NCBI RefSeq assembly: GCF_029852145.1
Contig: NC_079974.1
Span: 372,001-436,000, forward strand
Reading direction: 5' to 3'
Source of the DNA: Microplitis mediator
Taxonomy: Eukaryota > Arthropoda > Insecta > Hymenoptera > Braconidae
Length of the DNA stretch: 64,000 bases
The notes under the pieces: generated by a model
The model's input: the letters and a program-made list of their open reading frames with translations, nothing else
Told to the model about the DNA's origin: nothing
Database searches by the model: none
In this document: in pieces, positions 11,660-23,907 of the stretch
How positions within the stretch are numbered: the stretch's first letter is position 1
Layout: every line of letters starts with the position of its first letter
Made by a program: the position numbers and the translations under genes

Positions 11660-13160
11660 TTTTAAGACGTTTAGAACGAAATTTGACTTAATGACAGGTT
11701 TTTCAATATTCGCAATTCGATGATTCCAATAACAAAGTAAGTTCTTTTGAAGTTGAAAGGCAATCCTGTTCTTGGTTTTTGAATGAATAGAATATTAAGC
11801 GAAAGTTTCTATTGGCTGCGCGCACGAAAATACTAATACTATTAAACCATCAGTGTGAGACGTATACATGCATAATGACAGCGCCTCAAAAAATGTGGAC
11901 CGGAACTTTTCGCGGACCATACGTATACACAATGCACATTTATTTCTATAGTAGTATACGTAAGTGAACGTAGTCAATAGATAGATTTGACATTATGCAA
12001 TATTGACAACACAGTGATAATATTAATATTAATCTAAATGTCTTTATTTCGATAACCAAAAATGACAGTTTCACAAAAAACCTTATGGATAATTATCAAA
12101 AGTTTTTAAATGATTACATCAAGTTTCAGAATGATTATGTTATTAGTTTCTAATATAATTGAATTTTGGTAGAAAAAAAAGAGCGCCTGCAACTAAATAC
12201 AAGTGATAGAAGTGAAATTCTTTGGTGATCTAAAACCTCTATTTATAAATATTGAGACAAATCGCTTATTATGCTCGCGATTTTGACTAGCAGCCACCAG
12301 AATCCATGGGTTGAACCCTGTCTTAGGCTGGCCTTTACAAAATTTGTAATTACCTGGACAACGCAGATGGGTTCTCGCAAGAGAAAAACCCGCACTCGAT
12401 CAAACCAACAATTGATGAAATTCTTATTAAATTACCTTACGGCTATTTATCTTAAACTATACTCAAATAATATAAGATTATGTAAAATAAAGGATTAGAC
12501 AGAATACAGGCACATGAAATAAATAAAATTAGACAAGTTTATTGCCAATTATAATAATAAGAATTACTTACAATAGTACGCAGTAACTTCTTTATCAATA
12601 ACTAAGTTGTTCTTTGGCGGCAACGGTTCCAGTAAAAATTATTTGGGCGCGTGGCACAGTGTTTATTTATTAATTACAAAAGAGCGCAAGGCTCCGTATG
12701 TTTGGTTTAATTAAATTCTTAACTATAACTAGATAAACTTAACTTTAAGGAAGTAGTATGAAATAAGAGTATAAAAGAATTAAGTAGCAAGTAGTCGCTA
12801 ATACTAAATTATATGAGTTAAATTGCACGTTAGCGCAGGTAGGGATTCAAGATCAAAGTAAAGTTCAACGACCATAAGGTCTTAGGGCTGAGTTTTGGAC
12901 TCACTCCCCACTCTCCCTCACGGTCATGCGTTGAGGTAATAATGAATCGTGTGACCATGGCACTATGATTCTAGTTTTAGGTCGGTGACGCGACGATAGC
13001 AGAAAAACCGTAAGGCTAAGGACGACGAAGACAATCTGCATTGTCTCAATATATACTAAAAAATATTCTAAGTCTTATAACATTTCTAAGATTTTTAAAT
13101 ATTATTTAAAAGGTCAAAATAAAGACAATGCAAACAAAATATCAGTTGTATTCTTTAATT
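11660..13160. other. Intergenic sequence, no supported gene
   Basis: 11750-12000 and 12600-13060 are GC-richer than their surroundings and look unique in the window. No open frame, splice model or repeat end convinces me. 12300-12430 might be old retroelement sequence, but no motif is clear. Confidence 0.4.
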
Positions 13161-13162
13161 AA

Positions 13163-13605
13163 TTTTCATGATACCAGCATCGAAATTTGAAGTTTCAGTG
13201 TCTCTATAGCCCGTCGAAACAAGCTAATTTCAAGACGATGCTGCAAACAACTACTAGCGAATTCGGAATTCAAAAATACCTTCATACAGCGCGCAAAACA
13301 TGCGTGTTTCAGCCCAGTATCAGTTATATTCAATGTTCATTTGCAGCCTTGGTACTCTCATTTGTTTACTCGTCACTCCAGTTTACTCATTTCATTTTTT
13401 TAATGACAGTTTTAATTAACCAAATGAAATTACTAAAAAATGAGTGAAAATAATATGTTTGTCTTATTTTCTATTTAATAAGTGACTGTAAATCGCATAT
13501 TTCTCATTCTCTAACAATCCTCCGCATCATCGGCTTGAAATTAAATTGTTTCTTACTGGCAGCTGACACTGAATCTTGAAGTTCTGATGCAGGTTATCAT
13601 GAAAA
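13163..13605. mobile_element. Inverted-end element (TTTTCATGATACC ends)
   Basis: TTTTCATGATACC-AGCATC at the left is mirrored with small differences by GATGCAGGTTATCATGAAAA at the right, with a second matching block TTGAAGTTTCAGTGTC / GACACTGAATCTTGAA. No transposase. Confidence 0.6.
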
Positions 13606-13622
13606 ATATAGTATGTGACTCA

Positions 13623-13718
13623 GGATGAAACACGATTTCAGACTGCGTGTGATGTCAGCCCTCGACTGCGGCTCGGGCAGCCAGCCTCACCCTAGTCTGA
13701 AATCGTCTTGTTTCATCC
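13623..13718. repeat. 96-bp hairpin, GATGAAACACGATTTCAGACT arms
   Basis: The left arm GATGAAACACGATTTCAGACT-like sequence is the reverse complement of the right arm AGTCTGAAATCGTCTTGTTTCATC with few differences. Confidence 0.65.
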
Positions 13719-13744
13719 CTTGTCGCACAATATACTATTTCTCA

Positions 13745-15092
13745 ACCCAGCTGGTTCGTATTACGATGAATAACTGTAATTTGCCGCAAATTGCCTCATT
13801 TTACCGTAAAATTCCGTACTTTATGGTAATCTACGGTAATTCTTCTGAATACCGTAAATTTCGGTATTTTATGGTAAAATGCCGCAACGTTACTGCAAAT
13901 TTGCGGTAAAATATCAATATGGTAGGAGTCTGCTTTAATTCTCTAGAGGCGCAATGCTCCACCTCAGAAGATCCTAAGTCGACCCACTGGAACAGACTAT
14001 GGTCCAGTGCCCTGCAGTCCACCTTGCAGGGACATACGCGGCTGAGTCATTATTTAAGTGAGGCCAGTTTAGCTTTTGTGGCGCCATCTCTGAGGGGGAA
14101 AATATACCATCTTATATTCGTTCATTTACCGAGCGACTGAGTGTTGTTTCGCTCCACTGTTACAGACATTACGATGCCGATAAGTCCTAGAGATTCCCTT
14201 GGCGCTGTGCAGGTGGTTAACCATAAATTAAGGAACCTGAGGATTTTTGGAGGGAAAGCGGTCAATCTTGGTTGACGCATCATTGTTGTTATTTATTTTT
14301 TCGTTATTCTGTAGATTAATATTATGGGAGTTATTTTAACCTTATAGTCGAAGCCTACTTCATCACTTTATTTCTCTCATCGACTAACGAAGATTCGATA
14401 AGGATTTCGTCCACCATTGAAAAATAGATTTTGGAGGGTATTTTTAGATTCCTGCCGACTGTCAAATTACCCTACGTTTGGTTAAAGTAGGAAAAACTCC
14501 TAAAGTTAGGTCAAATTTACAGTTCTGCTCAGTACATCTTCCCTTAATGCTTGAATGTAATTTTACCCTCAATACCCTCATATAACTATGATTTGAGCCT
14601 CAATAACATAATTTAGAATATAGAGGGTAAATCCACTCTAAAAATTCTGACTCGGGATAAGGCTGGACTTTAACCATAGGAAAGTTCGAAGAACCCGCCT
14701 TATTGACGCGTAGTGTCTAACCACAACCACCACGAGTCCATACCTGTTTGGGTCCAACACTCACTCTAACCATCTCAGAAAATAAAAAGACTCTGGTCAA
14801 ATAGACTTGGAGAGGCCCCCGAGGCACCAGTGCCCTGCACTGGTGAACTGGTCGGTTCGAGATAACATGGTAACCATTCAGTTGCGAACAAGCTATTATC
14901 CACTTGTCTCTGATGAATTTTCTACTCTTCGAGCTTAATCTCTTTGATTTTACGAAACAAATCAGAGATGGATCCATTGTTCGCCATTTTTAACGTAAAC
15001 ATACGATGACTTCACAAAATTATAGCAATTACATCGCAAATCATCACAAACTTACCATAAATTTCCGGTAATCAGGATCCACCAGGGAAGAA
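13745..15092. repeat. TACCGTAAA/TTTACGGTA array split by unrelated sequence
   Basis: 13760-13915 is dense in TACCGTAAATTTCGGTA-type words; the same words return at 15045-15075 before CCACCAGGG, which mirrors CCCAGCTGG at 13745. Between lie 1.1 kb of GC-richer sequence (13920-15000) with no supported gene. Short open frames there have no recognisable product. Confidence 0.5.
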
Positions 15093-15405
15093 CAAAAAAA
15101 ATAGTTCTTTTATCCCCGATTATTAGCCAAATACATTTTAATAGTTAGATACTTTCTATAACATTAAGTTTCGGATTAAAAAAATAATAACCAATTATTT
15201 GGTGCATAACTGATTTATTTATCTACATAAATAATTATTTATATTATAATTATTTATTTATAACCACTGAAAAACCCACAAGATAAATAATATTTATAAC
15301 CACTAAATAACTACTAAATAACCCACAAAACCCATAAGATATAATAGTATAGTAATTATTGACATCGTCAACATGAATGAAATAAAAACAAGAATTAATC
15401 AAAAA

Positions 15406-18400
15406 CTAACGACCAATTCCAGGTATACCAGGTGCTTCAGGTATTTTAGGAAGTTCAGGTATTTTAGTAACTGCAGATAATTCGTGATAAAATGACCAAT
15501 CAACGTTGGCGGTTCCATACGGATCCTTGCCAGCTTCGAATATTACAATCTGAGTAAAAAATGTACCGACTGGGAATTCTGGTGGTATTGAATCATATTG
15601 GATTTGAAATTCTCTCATTTCAAAATCATTACCCTGTAAATAAATAAATAAATATTGTAATCATAGTTTATATAACGTGCGTGAGATGTGACGATTGACA
15701 CCCGAGCCGGAGGCGAGGTTGTCAACACAAGCATCTTATACGGGATTGTACTCGATATCCTACTAGCCAAGTTGACAGTATCGTGGCGACCAATAAGTTA
15801 ACGGATAGTTGTGGCAAAATTTCTGTGTCAACTTGGTGACAAGTTGCGGCAGTAGATTGTCGCCAACTTTATGAAGGCATATATTGTCAAGTCCATAGGG
15901 TTAAGAGTTATAAGTCCTTAGAACTAAGTAAGTTGCCAAAAATATATTGCTAAGTTTTCGATCTGAACACTTTGTAGATCCTAAGCAACTAAGATTGTGC
16001 AGTCATTTTGCTTAGCAGTATTCATATAGTATAGACTGAAATGCTAGTAAGTATGTCCAAGCAAAAACGTGCTATGCTCAAAAATAAAAATTTTTGACAC
16101 TGATTCAGTTTAGTAAGAATTTAGTTGATCTAAACATGTCCAAAGTGTAACAGTGCCGTCAAGCTGTCCTCAAGTTGATCGCGACTAACATAACTGGTAT
16201 TAACTTTCTGACGAGAAACGCTTGCCATCATGGTATGCCCTTTAGTTTTTGTAAGAACCCTGATAGCACGAGTTGCTCGTCAAAAAATTGGTATTCATTA
16301 GTTTGCGACCAACTTGATGACAAGTTGTCGACAACTCTAGCTTTTGTAACTTTTGGCTACAAGTTACCGCCAACTTTCTCAAAAAGTTGGCGCCAGGGAA
16401 GAGCCGCAATTCGAAGGCAGGTTTCTGGGAAAATTGAAGGCAACTTTCCGTCAACTTATGGATTTCCAACTTTTGCCACCAAATTTCAACTTGGTCAACT
16501 TGGCAACTAGTTGCGGCTCTTAGTTTGACGCCAGTTTCTCGCCAACTTGGCTATCAGGGAAATATTCGAAAAATACGACAACGAATGCCTAATATAGTCA
16601 CAGCTCGTACAAATAGGTATCTTTATTATCAGCTGGGTCGTATTTGATATTTTTAGCTACAATACTGTGCGCTAAATGGCGTAAATTTCAAGTGTATCTT
16701 ACAAAAACAAATAAATGGCAATAGTTATTTAGTAAATACATAATAAGTTACCGCTTTGACAGGACAACCTGTAGGAAATTTACCAACGGGTAATCCACGT
16801 TCAAGAACAGGTTTAACTTTAACTTTTTCATCCATCGCTTCACATACGAACATGTCAAATTTAGATACTTCAACTTCTTCAAATTCAACACTGAAAGAAA
16901 ACTGTTTAAAAGTTTATTTCGTAATTAATTAATTGGATTACTTGTATGTTTATTTTAATGCTTAGATAAATTACCTTCATATTTTCAGGAAAATCTTTTT
17001 TGATTGAAAATTTTACTGAAAATATATCTCCAGGACTAATTATTTCAACTGTCATATCTCCAATGTAGGGATTATTTGGTGGAATATTTAATGTTATTTC
17101 CTCGAACTTAATTTGTGCAGTTGGCTGAAATCATTTTATTATTATCATCATTAATAAATTGAATATTTTTCATTGGAGCTTCATACTAATTATGCTATTG
17201 CATCAGTGTCCTGTTTAGGAAATCTTCTATACACCACTAGATTCTCATAAATCTCCATAGAGATCTTATGAGAACGAATAAGTTCTATGAAAAAGTGATA
17301 TACTCAAGTATACGTCTAATACATACAGTTATGGTATAATCTATCGCTTTTTCAAGCAGGGTGGCAGCTTAAAATTGAATGATGCTAAGTTAGTTTTATT
17401 ACTGGTACACGGAGAAAAATGAGAGCCAAAAATACATAAAATAGCAAAAGAAAGTACATCAAATTGTATTATGCTAGTCTACCAAACTTGAAACAGGCCA
17501 CTTTTTTAACTTCGCACTGAAAATTCAAAATTTTTACGAAAACAAAAAAAAAAGGAGACATTGGTTTCGGACTGATTTTTGAAAACCAAGTTTTCAACAG
17601 ATCTCGACGTTTTAAGATTCTACGAAGTTATTCTGACTAATTTCGCGATGATGTCCGAGTGTATGTTTGTGTGTACAATCAAAATTAAATCATTCGTTCA
17701 AGAGATATCGTAAATGGAAAAATTTCAAAAGAGATATTTTTCCGAATAAAATCAAAAACATATAATTGATTATTTACAAAAAAATTTTAGTGTTAGAGAC
17801 TAAAAACTGCGTTGAATGCTACCGTAAGCGTCAAAATTGGTTTCTTAGTTTAAAAGATATCGGCGATGAAATATTTAAAAAATAACAAATGTCCTCGTAT
17901 TTTTTAACTTCCCGCTAAGAAAATTAAAAATTTTAAAAAATTCGGGAAGTTATGGCTTTGCCTCGGGCATCATGACGCGCAGTGCAGGAATCTCCAACTT
18001 TCTGCCCTTGTAGTGTAATATACTATTTAAAAAATCACTTGTTTTGATCTCCCGCGCGCGAGTCTTTTCCTATATCTAACGGCCCGATGCCACCTTTGAA
18101 CAAAAGTTTCTGAACTTGTTATACATATTTGTATATACTATCCCTACCAACTTTTAATTTTATCTACCCATAGTAGAATTTAAAATACAGATAATATAAT
18201 CGTGTTAGCAAAAAATACATTACGCATAATAATTTTTAATATCTTCTTATGTAATAATTTCTAACCAGTAAATTACACTAAATGTTTTGCGATAATTAAA
18301 ATACAGAATGCATTTATTCATATCTGTTATTAAATTTTACTACAATATTGTAATTATGACTATATTATTTTTTCCGTGTACAGTGAATTGGGAGTTAATT

Positions 18401-20441
18401 TTCGGTAAATTCACAGTAAATATACAGTAAATTAGCAGTGAATATACAGTGGATTTCCTGTGAATTTCTTACTATTTTATTCGTAAACTTTGAAACTGAA
18501 AATAATCATAATAATAATAATTACGAAATGTGAATTACTTTATTATAATTTAAAATTATTTTGACATCTTATAAATTTTTTTTTAAAAAGTAAAGCTTCA
18601 CATACACACATCCATACAGACGTCACACGGGAAATAATATGAATAGATGTCCGGGGCCTGCTATCCCCGCGTTCTCATGAAAACTCGATTTTCGAATATC
18701 GAGGTAAATAAAAGAAATTGTCACGACCCTGATTAAACAAAACGATTCACTCAATGTTGAATGTATATCTATACAGTAGTAGAATTGAATCATTTTGAAT
18801 TGTTTTGAATCGTTTCTTTTAATCAGGGTATACCACTCTAAATCTACGATTTGACGACTGTGGTGTCAAATCACCATAAAATTATAGTCAAATCACTATA
18901 ATTTTACTGTGGAATCACGGTGAAATCACCATTAATTTACGGAGGAATGATGGTGAAATCACTACTAAATTACAATGACAAAATGGCACAAAATCACTGT
19001 GAATTGACTATGAAATCACCGTAAACTCACGGTGACTGTGAATTCACTGTGATTTAACAGTGATTCCAAGTCCACGAGGGAATGCAATTCGTTCTTTAGT
19101 TTAAATAATGTTATCGACAAAAAAATTGAAACAATCCTTTTTGAACACTTTTCTCGGATACTTTACACGCTGAAAAAAAAGAGGTAATACTTACTATCTT
19201 AACGAAGTAACTATTCCCATCTTTTACATTTTAATTAGGGGTCGTGCAAACGTTCGAATTTACGAATTATTCGATTCGAATAGTTCGAATTTTTTCGAAT
19301 AATCTGCATTCAAACCAAATAATAAACTAATTATTAAATTAAAAAATAATTCGTATTCGTCGTAATTATCGACATTTTTGACTTCCCGCTAAGAAAATTA
19401 GAAATTTTAAAAAATTCGGGAAGTTGTTGGTTTCGGTCCGATTTTCGAAAATCGAATTTCTAAGAGATCTTGCATACTGTCTGACATGGAAAATGAAAAA
19501 AAATTTTGCCGTGTAGCATGTCTTATTTAATTTATGTAGAATTTTCGAATCAAAATACGAAATAATCCTTTTCATTCCGGATATGACCGGATGACACTTT
19601 TTTTACAATAAAATTTTTATTATTTTAGTAATAAATTCTATGAAAAAAATATTCAAATTGTCAAATACATCCGAACTTTTCCATCGAAATCGATTAATTT
19701 AAAGGCACAAGACAATTATTTGAACTGATCGATTTATTCGAACTATTCGAATTATTCGAATTATAGTCGAATATTCGATTCAAAATTCGAATCGAATGTT
19801 ACTATTCGATTCGATTCGATTCGAATGATATTCGCACACCTCTAATTTTAATGACTCTTAATCTTTAATGTTATCTTTTCCTATCGAAGATAGTAAGCAT
19901 TCTTATCCGAGATGATAATCATTACTATCTTAGAAGGCAAAATTCAAAAATTTTTCAGATACAAGAAATATCACTATTAAAGATGGTAACTACTATCGGC
20001 AATAGTAATTATTACTATACGAGAAACGGATAATTAACATGAAAGCATGACAATGATTATCGCATACAGATAGTAATCATTCCTTATTGCAAGATGATAA
20101 TAGTTGGCATTTTTTTTTTTCAGCGTGTATATATTAATGCTCTGATCTTAGTCAAAACAAACAAACTCGGCTTATTTTAAAAGCATACTCAAAACTACAT
20201 TATGTCTTATCGGTCTGAATTTATTTAAAAGTAAAATTTGGCCACCTAATAAATTTCTACAAAACAATAAAATAAAACACGATAAAAAAAAATATAAAGT
20301 TCAGCATCTGAACTGGACGTAACAAATAAATTTATGGGTTAATAGATATTTAATTTAAACTTTATGAAAACTTACATCAGGTTTAAATACTGCATTGACT
20401 GATAATATAGTCGATAATAATTGAATGAATAAAAGCTTCAT
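15406..20441 (-). CDS. ML/DUF1091-like secreted protein, paralogue C (4 exons, minus strand)
   Basis: Minus-strand exons are 20441-20376, 17124-16975, 16901-16752 and 15633-15406, giving 197 residues. Exon 1 encodes a signal peptide (MKLLFIQLLSTILSVNA). Exon 3 has cysteines in FVCEAM and TGCPV, and exon 4 has SIPPEFPVGTFF, matching the C...CP...P-x-x-(F/L)P layout of copies A and B. Introns fall at the same places (after the signal peptide, before the central strand, just after the CP motif) and in the same phase, so it is a true paralogue despite low identity. The last 20 or so residues are a Pro/Ile/Gly-rich tail (PKIPEAPGIPGIGR) absent from A and B. Exon 3 is taken from the upstream acceptor at 16902-16903; the TTTCAG eleven bases further in would hit an immediate stop. 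It lies between the tandem copies on the opposite strand. Confidence 0.68.
15759..16559. mobile_element. CAACTTG/CAAGTTG array in intron 3 of gene C
   Basis: The ends CCTACTAGCCAAGTTG and CAACTTGGCTATCAGGG are mirrored. The interior repeats CAACTTG, CAAGTTG and GCGACAACTTG words on both strands. A related array is at 41010-41370. The ORFs here on both strands are by-products of the repeat. Confidence 0.6.
17408..18378. mobile_element. CACGGAGAAAA-ended TIR element, TA duplication, intron 1 of gene C
   Basis: TA|CACGGAGAAAA ... TTTTTTCCGTG|TA (TA at 17406-17407 and 18379-18380). Inside are two tracts of the dispersed AACTTCCCGCTAAGAAAAT repeat (about 17505-17880 and 17905-18000). Confidence 0.7.
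18379..19085. repeat. ACAGTGAATT / TCACCGTGA array in intron 1 of gene C
   Basis: 18379-18470 and 18830-19080 are dense in ACAGTGAATT, AATCACCGTGATT and similar self-complementary words. The block between is unrelated, as in other split arrays. Confidence 0.55.
19166..20127. mobile_element. CACGCTGAAAAAAAA-ended TIR element with GATAGTAATTACTATC core
   Basis: TA|CACGCTGAAAAAAAA ... TTTTTTTTCAGCGTG|TA (TA at 19164-19165 and 20128-20129). The core words are GATAGTAA / TTACTATC. It is interrupted by the hAT-like element 19236-19844. Confidence 0.78.
19236..19844. mobile_element. hAT-like element with TTCGAATCGAA core (nested)
   Basis: TAGGGGTCGTGC ... GCACACCTCTA flanked by a perfect 8-bp duplication ATTTTAAT (19228-19235, 19845-19852) that fits nTnnnnAn. 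Both ends are arrays of ATTCGAATCGAAT words; the centre holds an AACTTCCCGC-family piece. Confidence 0.82.
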
Positions 20442-20899
20442 GATTTTACCAAAAGTAACTCAAACTTATGAACAAATAATGATAAAGATTTTTTTTCTCC
20501 CGGTTATATTTATATCAAACTTTATAACATTTATCTTATTATTCAATCAATTATATAAAGTTTTCATTGTGATACATTGTTGATTGATAATAAATATAGA
20601 TTAATAACATGTACTTAATATATGCAATCAATAAGTCACGAAATAGGAAAACAGGATGTTGAATCCTTTTATTGTTCATTAGTATACACTGAAAAAACAA
20701 TATCTTTATAGTTATGAAATTTTATTTGATAAAAAAAAATGGGAGAATTGATTATGGCGAATTAGATCTCTGCATTACCTGACCGTTGATCCGAGAACAA
20801 TTGATCCACGACAATTGATCCGCAACAATTGATCTCAGCGATAATTGATCCATGCGACATTTCGTACTTCATTTAATAATACTAATAAATTTTTTTTTT

Positions 20900-20932
<33 letters not shown>
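20900..20932. repeat. (AT)n microsatellite
   Basis: A run of AT dinucleotides in otherwise plain AT-rich sequence upstream of gene C's start. Confidence 0.8.
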
Positions 20933-20934
<2 letters not shown>

Positions 20935-20987
20935 TTTCTCTCATACTAATTATGTGTGTGTAATTTTAAAAATATACTCACATACAA

Positions 20988-22425
20988 ATACTCTCTAAGC
21001 ATGAATTAGTGATTTTTCACTAATTCTAAGTGAATATTCACTAGGGTGCTTCGTATCCGGCGAAAGTATTTTTTCGTTGCTCATCAAGCAAAATATTGTT
21101 TTTTATGCTGCAACAAAAATTCCTGCCAAGTTTGAGCTCTTAATTACAATTTCAAGTACATTCCATTTGATTTCAAAGATTTCCCATTTAAAATACATGT
21201 AAATTAAATTACTTTTTTTTTAACTTTCTAATACTCAGCTGCATTTTATGATATAGACGCGGTTTTGGTCGCAAATTGTAGGGCATTTGGTGTTCTTCAA
21301 AAGTGCCCATAGTTACTTAGCTGTAATTCCAGCTGTTTTACTTGTGTCCGTTGCGGAAGTTATTTTTCTATGGAATTGACCTTTATTGGCTTGCAGAACG
21401 TAAACCAATGAAAGTATACTAAAAATGCTAATGGAGATTTTATAGGAAATTTTATTCCCTTCAAAAAAAGTCCTATCAGTCAAGTCGCTTAAGTTCATAG
21501 TTTCCGAGTTATAGTAATTTTAATAATTTGAAAAATAAAATATAAAAAAAAACTATTATAATTGATATTATATTTTTCAAATTATTAAAATTACTATAAC
21601 TCGGAAACTATGGACTTTAGTGACTTGACTCATAGGACTTTTTTTGAAGGGAATAAAATTTCCTATAAAATCTCTATTAGCATTTTTAGTGTACTTTCAT
21701 TGGTTTACGTTCCGCAAGTCAATAAAGGTCAATTCCATAGAAAAATAACTTCCGCAACGGACACAAGTAAAACAGCTGGAATTACAGCTAAGTAACTATG
21801 GGCACTTTTGAAGAACACCAAATGCCCTACAATTTGCTACAGAAACCGCGTCGATATCATAAAATGCAGCTGAGTATTAAAAAGTTAAAAAAAAGTAATT
21901 TAATTTACATGTATTTTAAATGGGAAATCTTTGAAATCAAATGGAATGTACTTGAAATTGTAATTAAGAGCTCAAACTTGGCAGGAATTTTTGTTTCAGC
22001 ATAAAAAACAATATTTTGCTTGATGAGCATCGAAAAAAATACTTTCGCCGGAAACGAAGCACCCTAATATTCACTTTTTGTCAATGCAACAATCGTACCA
22101 CGCAGAATTAGTGACTATTCACTGAATGAATAAGTAAATATATTTGAATTTACTGATTTCATAAGTGAATGTCAAGTCTCAAAGTAGAGAAATCAAACCA
22201 CTAATTCAGTAAGTTAAATTCACTGAACATACAGTATGACTATTGCACTGATTTAAGTAGTGTAAAGTACTATTTAGATTAGTAAAACTAACTCATTAAA
22301 TTAGTACGATGGCATAAAAGTGTCAGTGACAAAAATATATTAAAAAAAACTATATAATTCGAAAGACCGAATCGTATTGAATCTAACAAATAATAATTAC
22401 TATTTGTCATAAACTAATATAAGAT
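20988..22425. repeat. TTAGTGAATATTCACTAA array, interrupted
   Basis: Starts TACTCTCTAAGCATGAATTAGTG. AATTAGTGAATATTCACTAATT words occur at 20998-21041 and 22067-22300. The element at 21042-22066 inserted inside one such word. Confidence 0.65.
21042..22066. mobile_element. hAT-like fold-back element, 1025-bp palindrome
   Basis: TAGGGTGCTTCGT ... ACGAAGCACCCTA flanked by the perfect 8-bp duplication ATATTCAC (21034-21041, 22067-22074), which fits nTnnnnAn. The arms of about 490 bp are near-identical inverted copies around 21550. The two mirrored 61-residue ORFs (21313-21498 minus, 21610-21795 plus) are the same arm read twice. Confidence 0.9.
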
Positions 22426-22429
22426 ATAC

Positions 22430-22574
22430 TACTCTCTAAACATGAATAAGTGAAATAAGAGAATATTCACTAATTCTGAGTGCCAACCGAACCACTTTTT
22501 GAAATTAGTGGTTCGGTTTGCACTCGGAATTAGTGAATATTCACTTATTTTCACTAATTCATGTTTAGAGAGTA
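22430..22574. mobile_element. 145-bp hairpin with TACTCTCTAAACATGAAT ends
   Basis: TACTCTCTAAACATGAAT is mirrored by ATTCATGTTTAGAGAGTA. Most of the length pairs with itself, including AACCGAACCACT / AGTGGTTCGGTT and AATATTCACTAATTC. Confidence 0.75.
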
Positions 22575-23155
22575 ACCCCAACCGGCACTCTAAAAAGGTC
22601 AGAAACTGGGCCTCTTATCTTAATAGCAATATTATTTCCTAATTCGATTTAATTTGAAATAATTCGAGAGTTAAAATTATTTAAAATAATTTTAAATCAT
22701 AAAATAATATTTCGTTATTTTTTAATTCAATATGATTTAAAATGATTCATTCCAAAATTTATACTCGAAAGCGAAATAATTCAGACAATTTGGAATGATT
22801 CAAAATGATTAAGAGCTACGTCATCTCAAACCATTCCAAATTAGATTTCTTAATCAGAGATAATTATTTCAATTGAATTAATAATTTAAATTGACATTCA
22901 GAGACTCAGTTTCTGACCCTCAGAATCAATACTTTTTTTAATCGAGAAAAAGTTATCTTAAGGTAGTATCTAAGTAGTCTGGTGACTCGCGCCGTTTTTC
23001 CTGGCTATTTTTAGGGGCCTTTGAGTGGATTCTTTATAGAAATCTGGTTATCGCATTTGTCTTCATGATCGAATTTTTAAAGAATTTTGTCATAATCTAA
23101 CATAATTTATTAAGTAGGTTCCAAAAATACTATTAGTTAAAAAAAAAAATATATG

Positions 23156-23907
23156 TAGGGGAGGGTGGGGCAGAGCGGCCCCCCTAAGCCAATTATTATT
23201 TTTTGTGGCTTTCAACCATAAGATCACTTTACTTTTGTCCTATTTCGAACAAATTTATGGACATTTTGCCAAAATTCTGAAAAAAAAAGTTTTTTTTTTG
23301 TGGGGCAAAGCGGCCCCCCTCCAAAAAGTGATAAAAAAAATTTTTTTTTCGTTTTTTTTTTTTTGTAAATTGTTTTCATCATTAAGAATGTATTTCTTTC
23401 TCTTGGCAACTATTTTTGGTCTTATATTACTCGAAAAAAATTTTTTAAGGTGTAATAAATCGTTCACTCTCGATTACCTTAATTACTAATTTTTATTTAA
23501 TAAAAAAAATATCAATTCTGTAATTTTACTTTATTTAAAAAATTTATCAACTAAAAAAAAAAATTTAATTTTTATAAATTTTTAGTGACCAAATTTGCCT
23601 CTTACATAGAGAAACGGCCGAAAAATATGAAAAAATAATTCTTTCGGAAGTTTCGGCTGGTCCATTTTGCCCCAGGTGTCATGCGTAGGGCTAGAAATGT
23701 GTAATTATAATAATTTTTTTTAATTTGACGATAAAAATAAGAAAAAATCACTTTTTCAAAATTTTGGGCTTGTCCATTTTGCCCCAAATGTCATGCGTAG
23801 GGGTAAAAATGCGCAAACATATCGGATTTATAGTAATTAGTCGAAAAAAAAAAAATTTTTTTTTTGATCAAAATTTCAGGGGGGCCGCTCTGCCCCACCC
23901 TCCCCTA
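23156..23907. mobile_element. TAGGGGAGGGTGGGGC-ended element, copy 2
   Basis: The same ends as 8547-9320, flanked by TATATG at 23150-23155 and 23908-23913. The body is the reverse complement of copy 1, so the two form a 14-kb-spaced inverted pair around gene C. Confidence 0.8.

Larger units (their letters stand above)
1990..11660 (+). repeat. Duplicated unit A (tandem copy of 24151-38455)
   Basis: Similarity to unit B begins near the TTCGATTATGTAA word (about 1990 versus 24155) and ends near GTCATTTTATTGATG (about 11640 versus 38425). Between these ends all four exons, flanks and several intron blocks match: 4012-4210, 5405-6370, 7430-7560, 9980-10320 and 10320-10800. The unit is 9.7 kb here and 14.3 kb in B; the difference is insertions. 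Confidence 0.85.

Noticed and set aside
12495..13100. An LTR of a retrotransposon
   Set aside because: I could not find a second copy, a primer-binding site, or TG...CA ends.
13625..14977. Short ORFs in the GC-richer block between the TACCGTAA half-arrays
   Set aside because: No domain, no splice support, and frames on both strands of equal quality.
21313..21795. Mirrored 61-residue ORFs on opposite strands
   Set aside because: They are the same palindrome arm read from each side; no codon-level conservation apart from the repeat.
8987..23489. A shared 94-residue ORF (8987-9271 minus and 23205-23489 plus)
   Set aside because: It lies inside the inverted TAGGGGAGGG element pair, is low complexity (poly-A/T) and starts at no recognisable domain.
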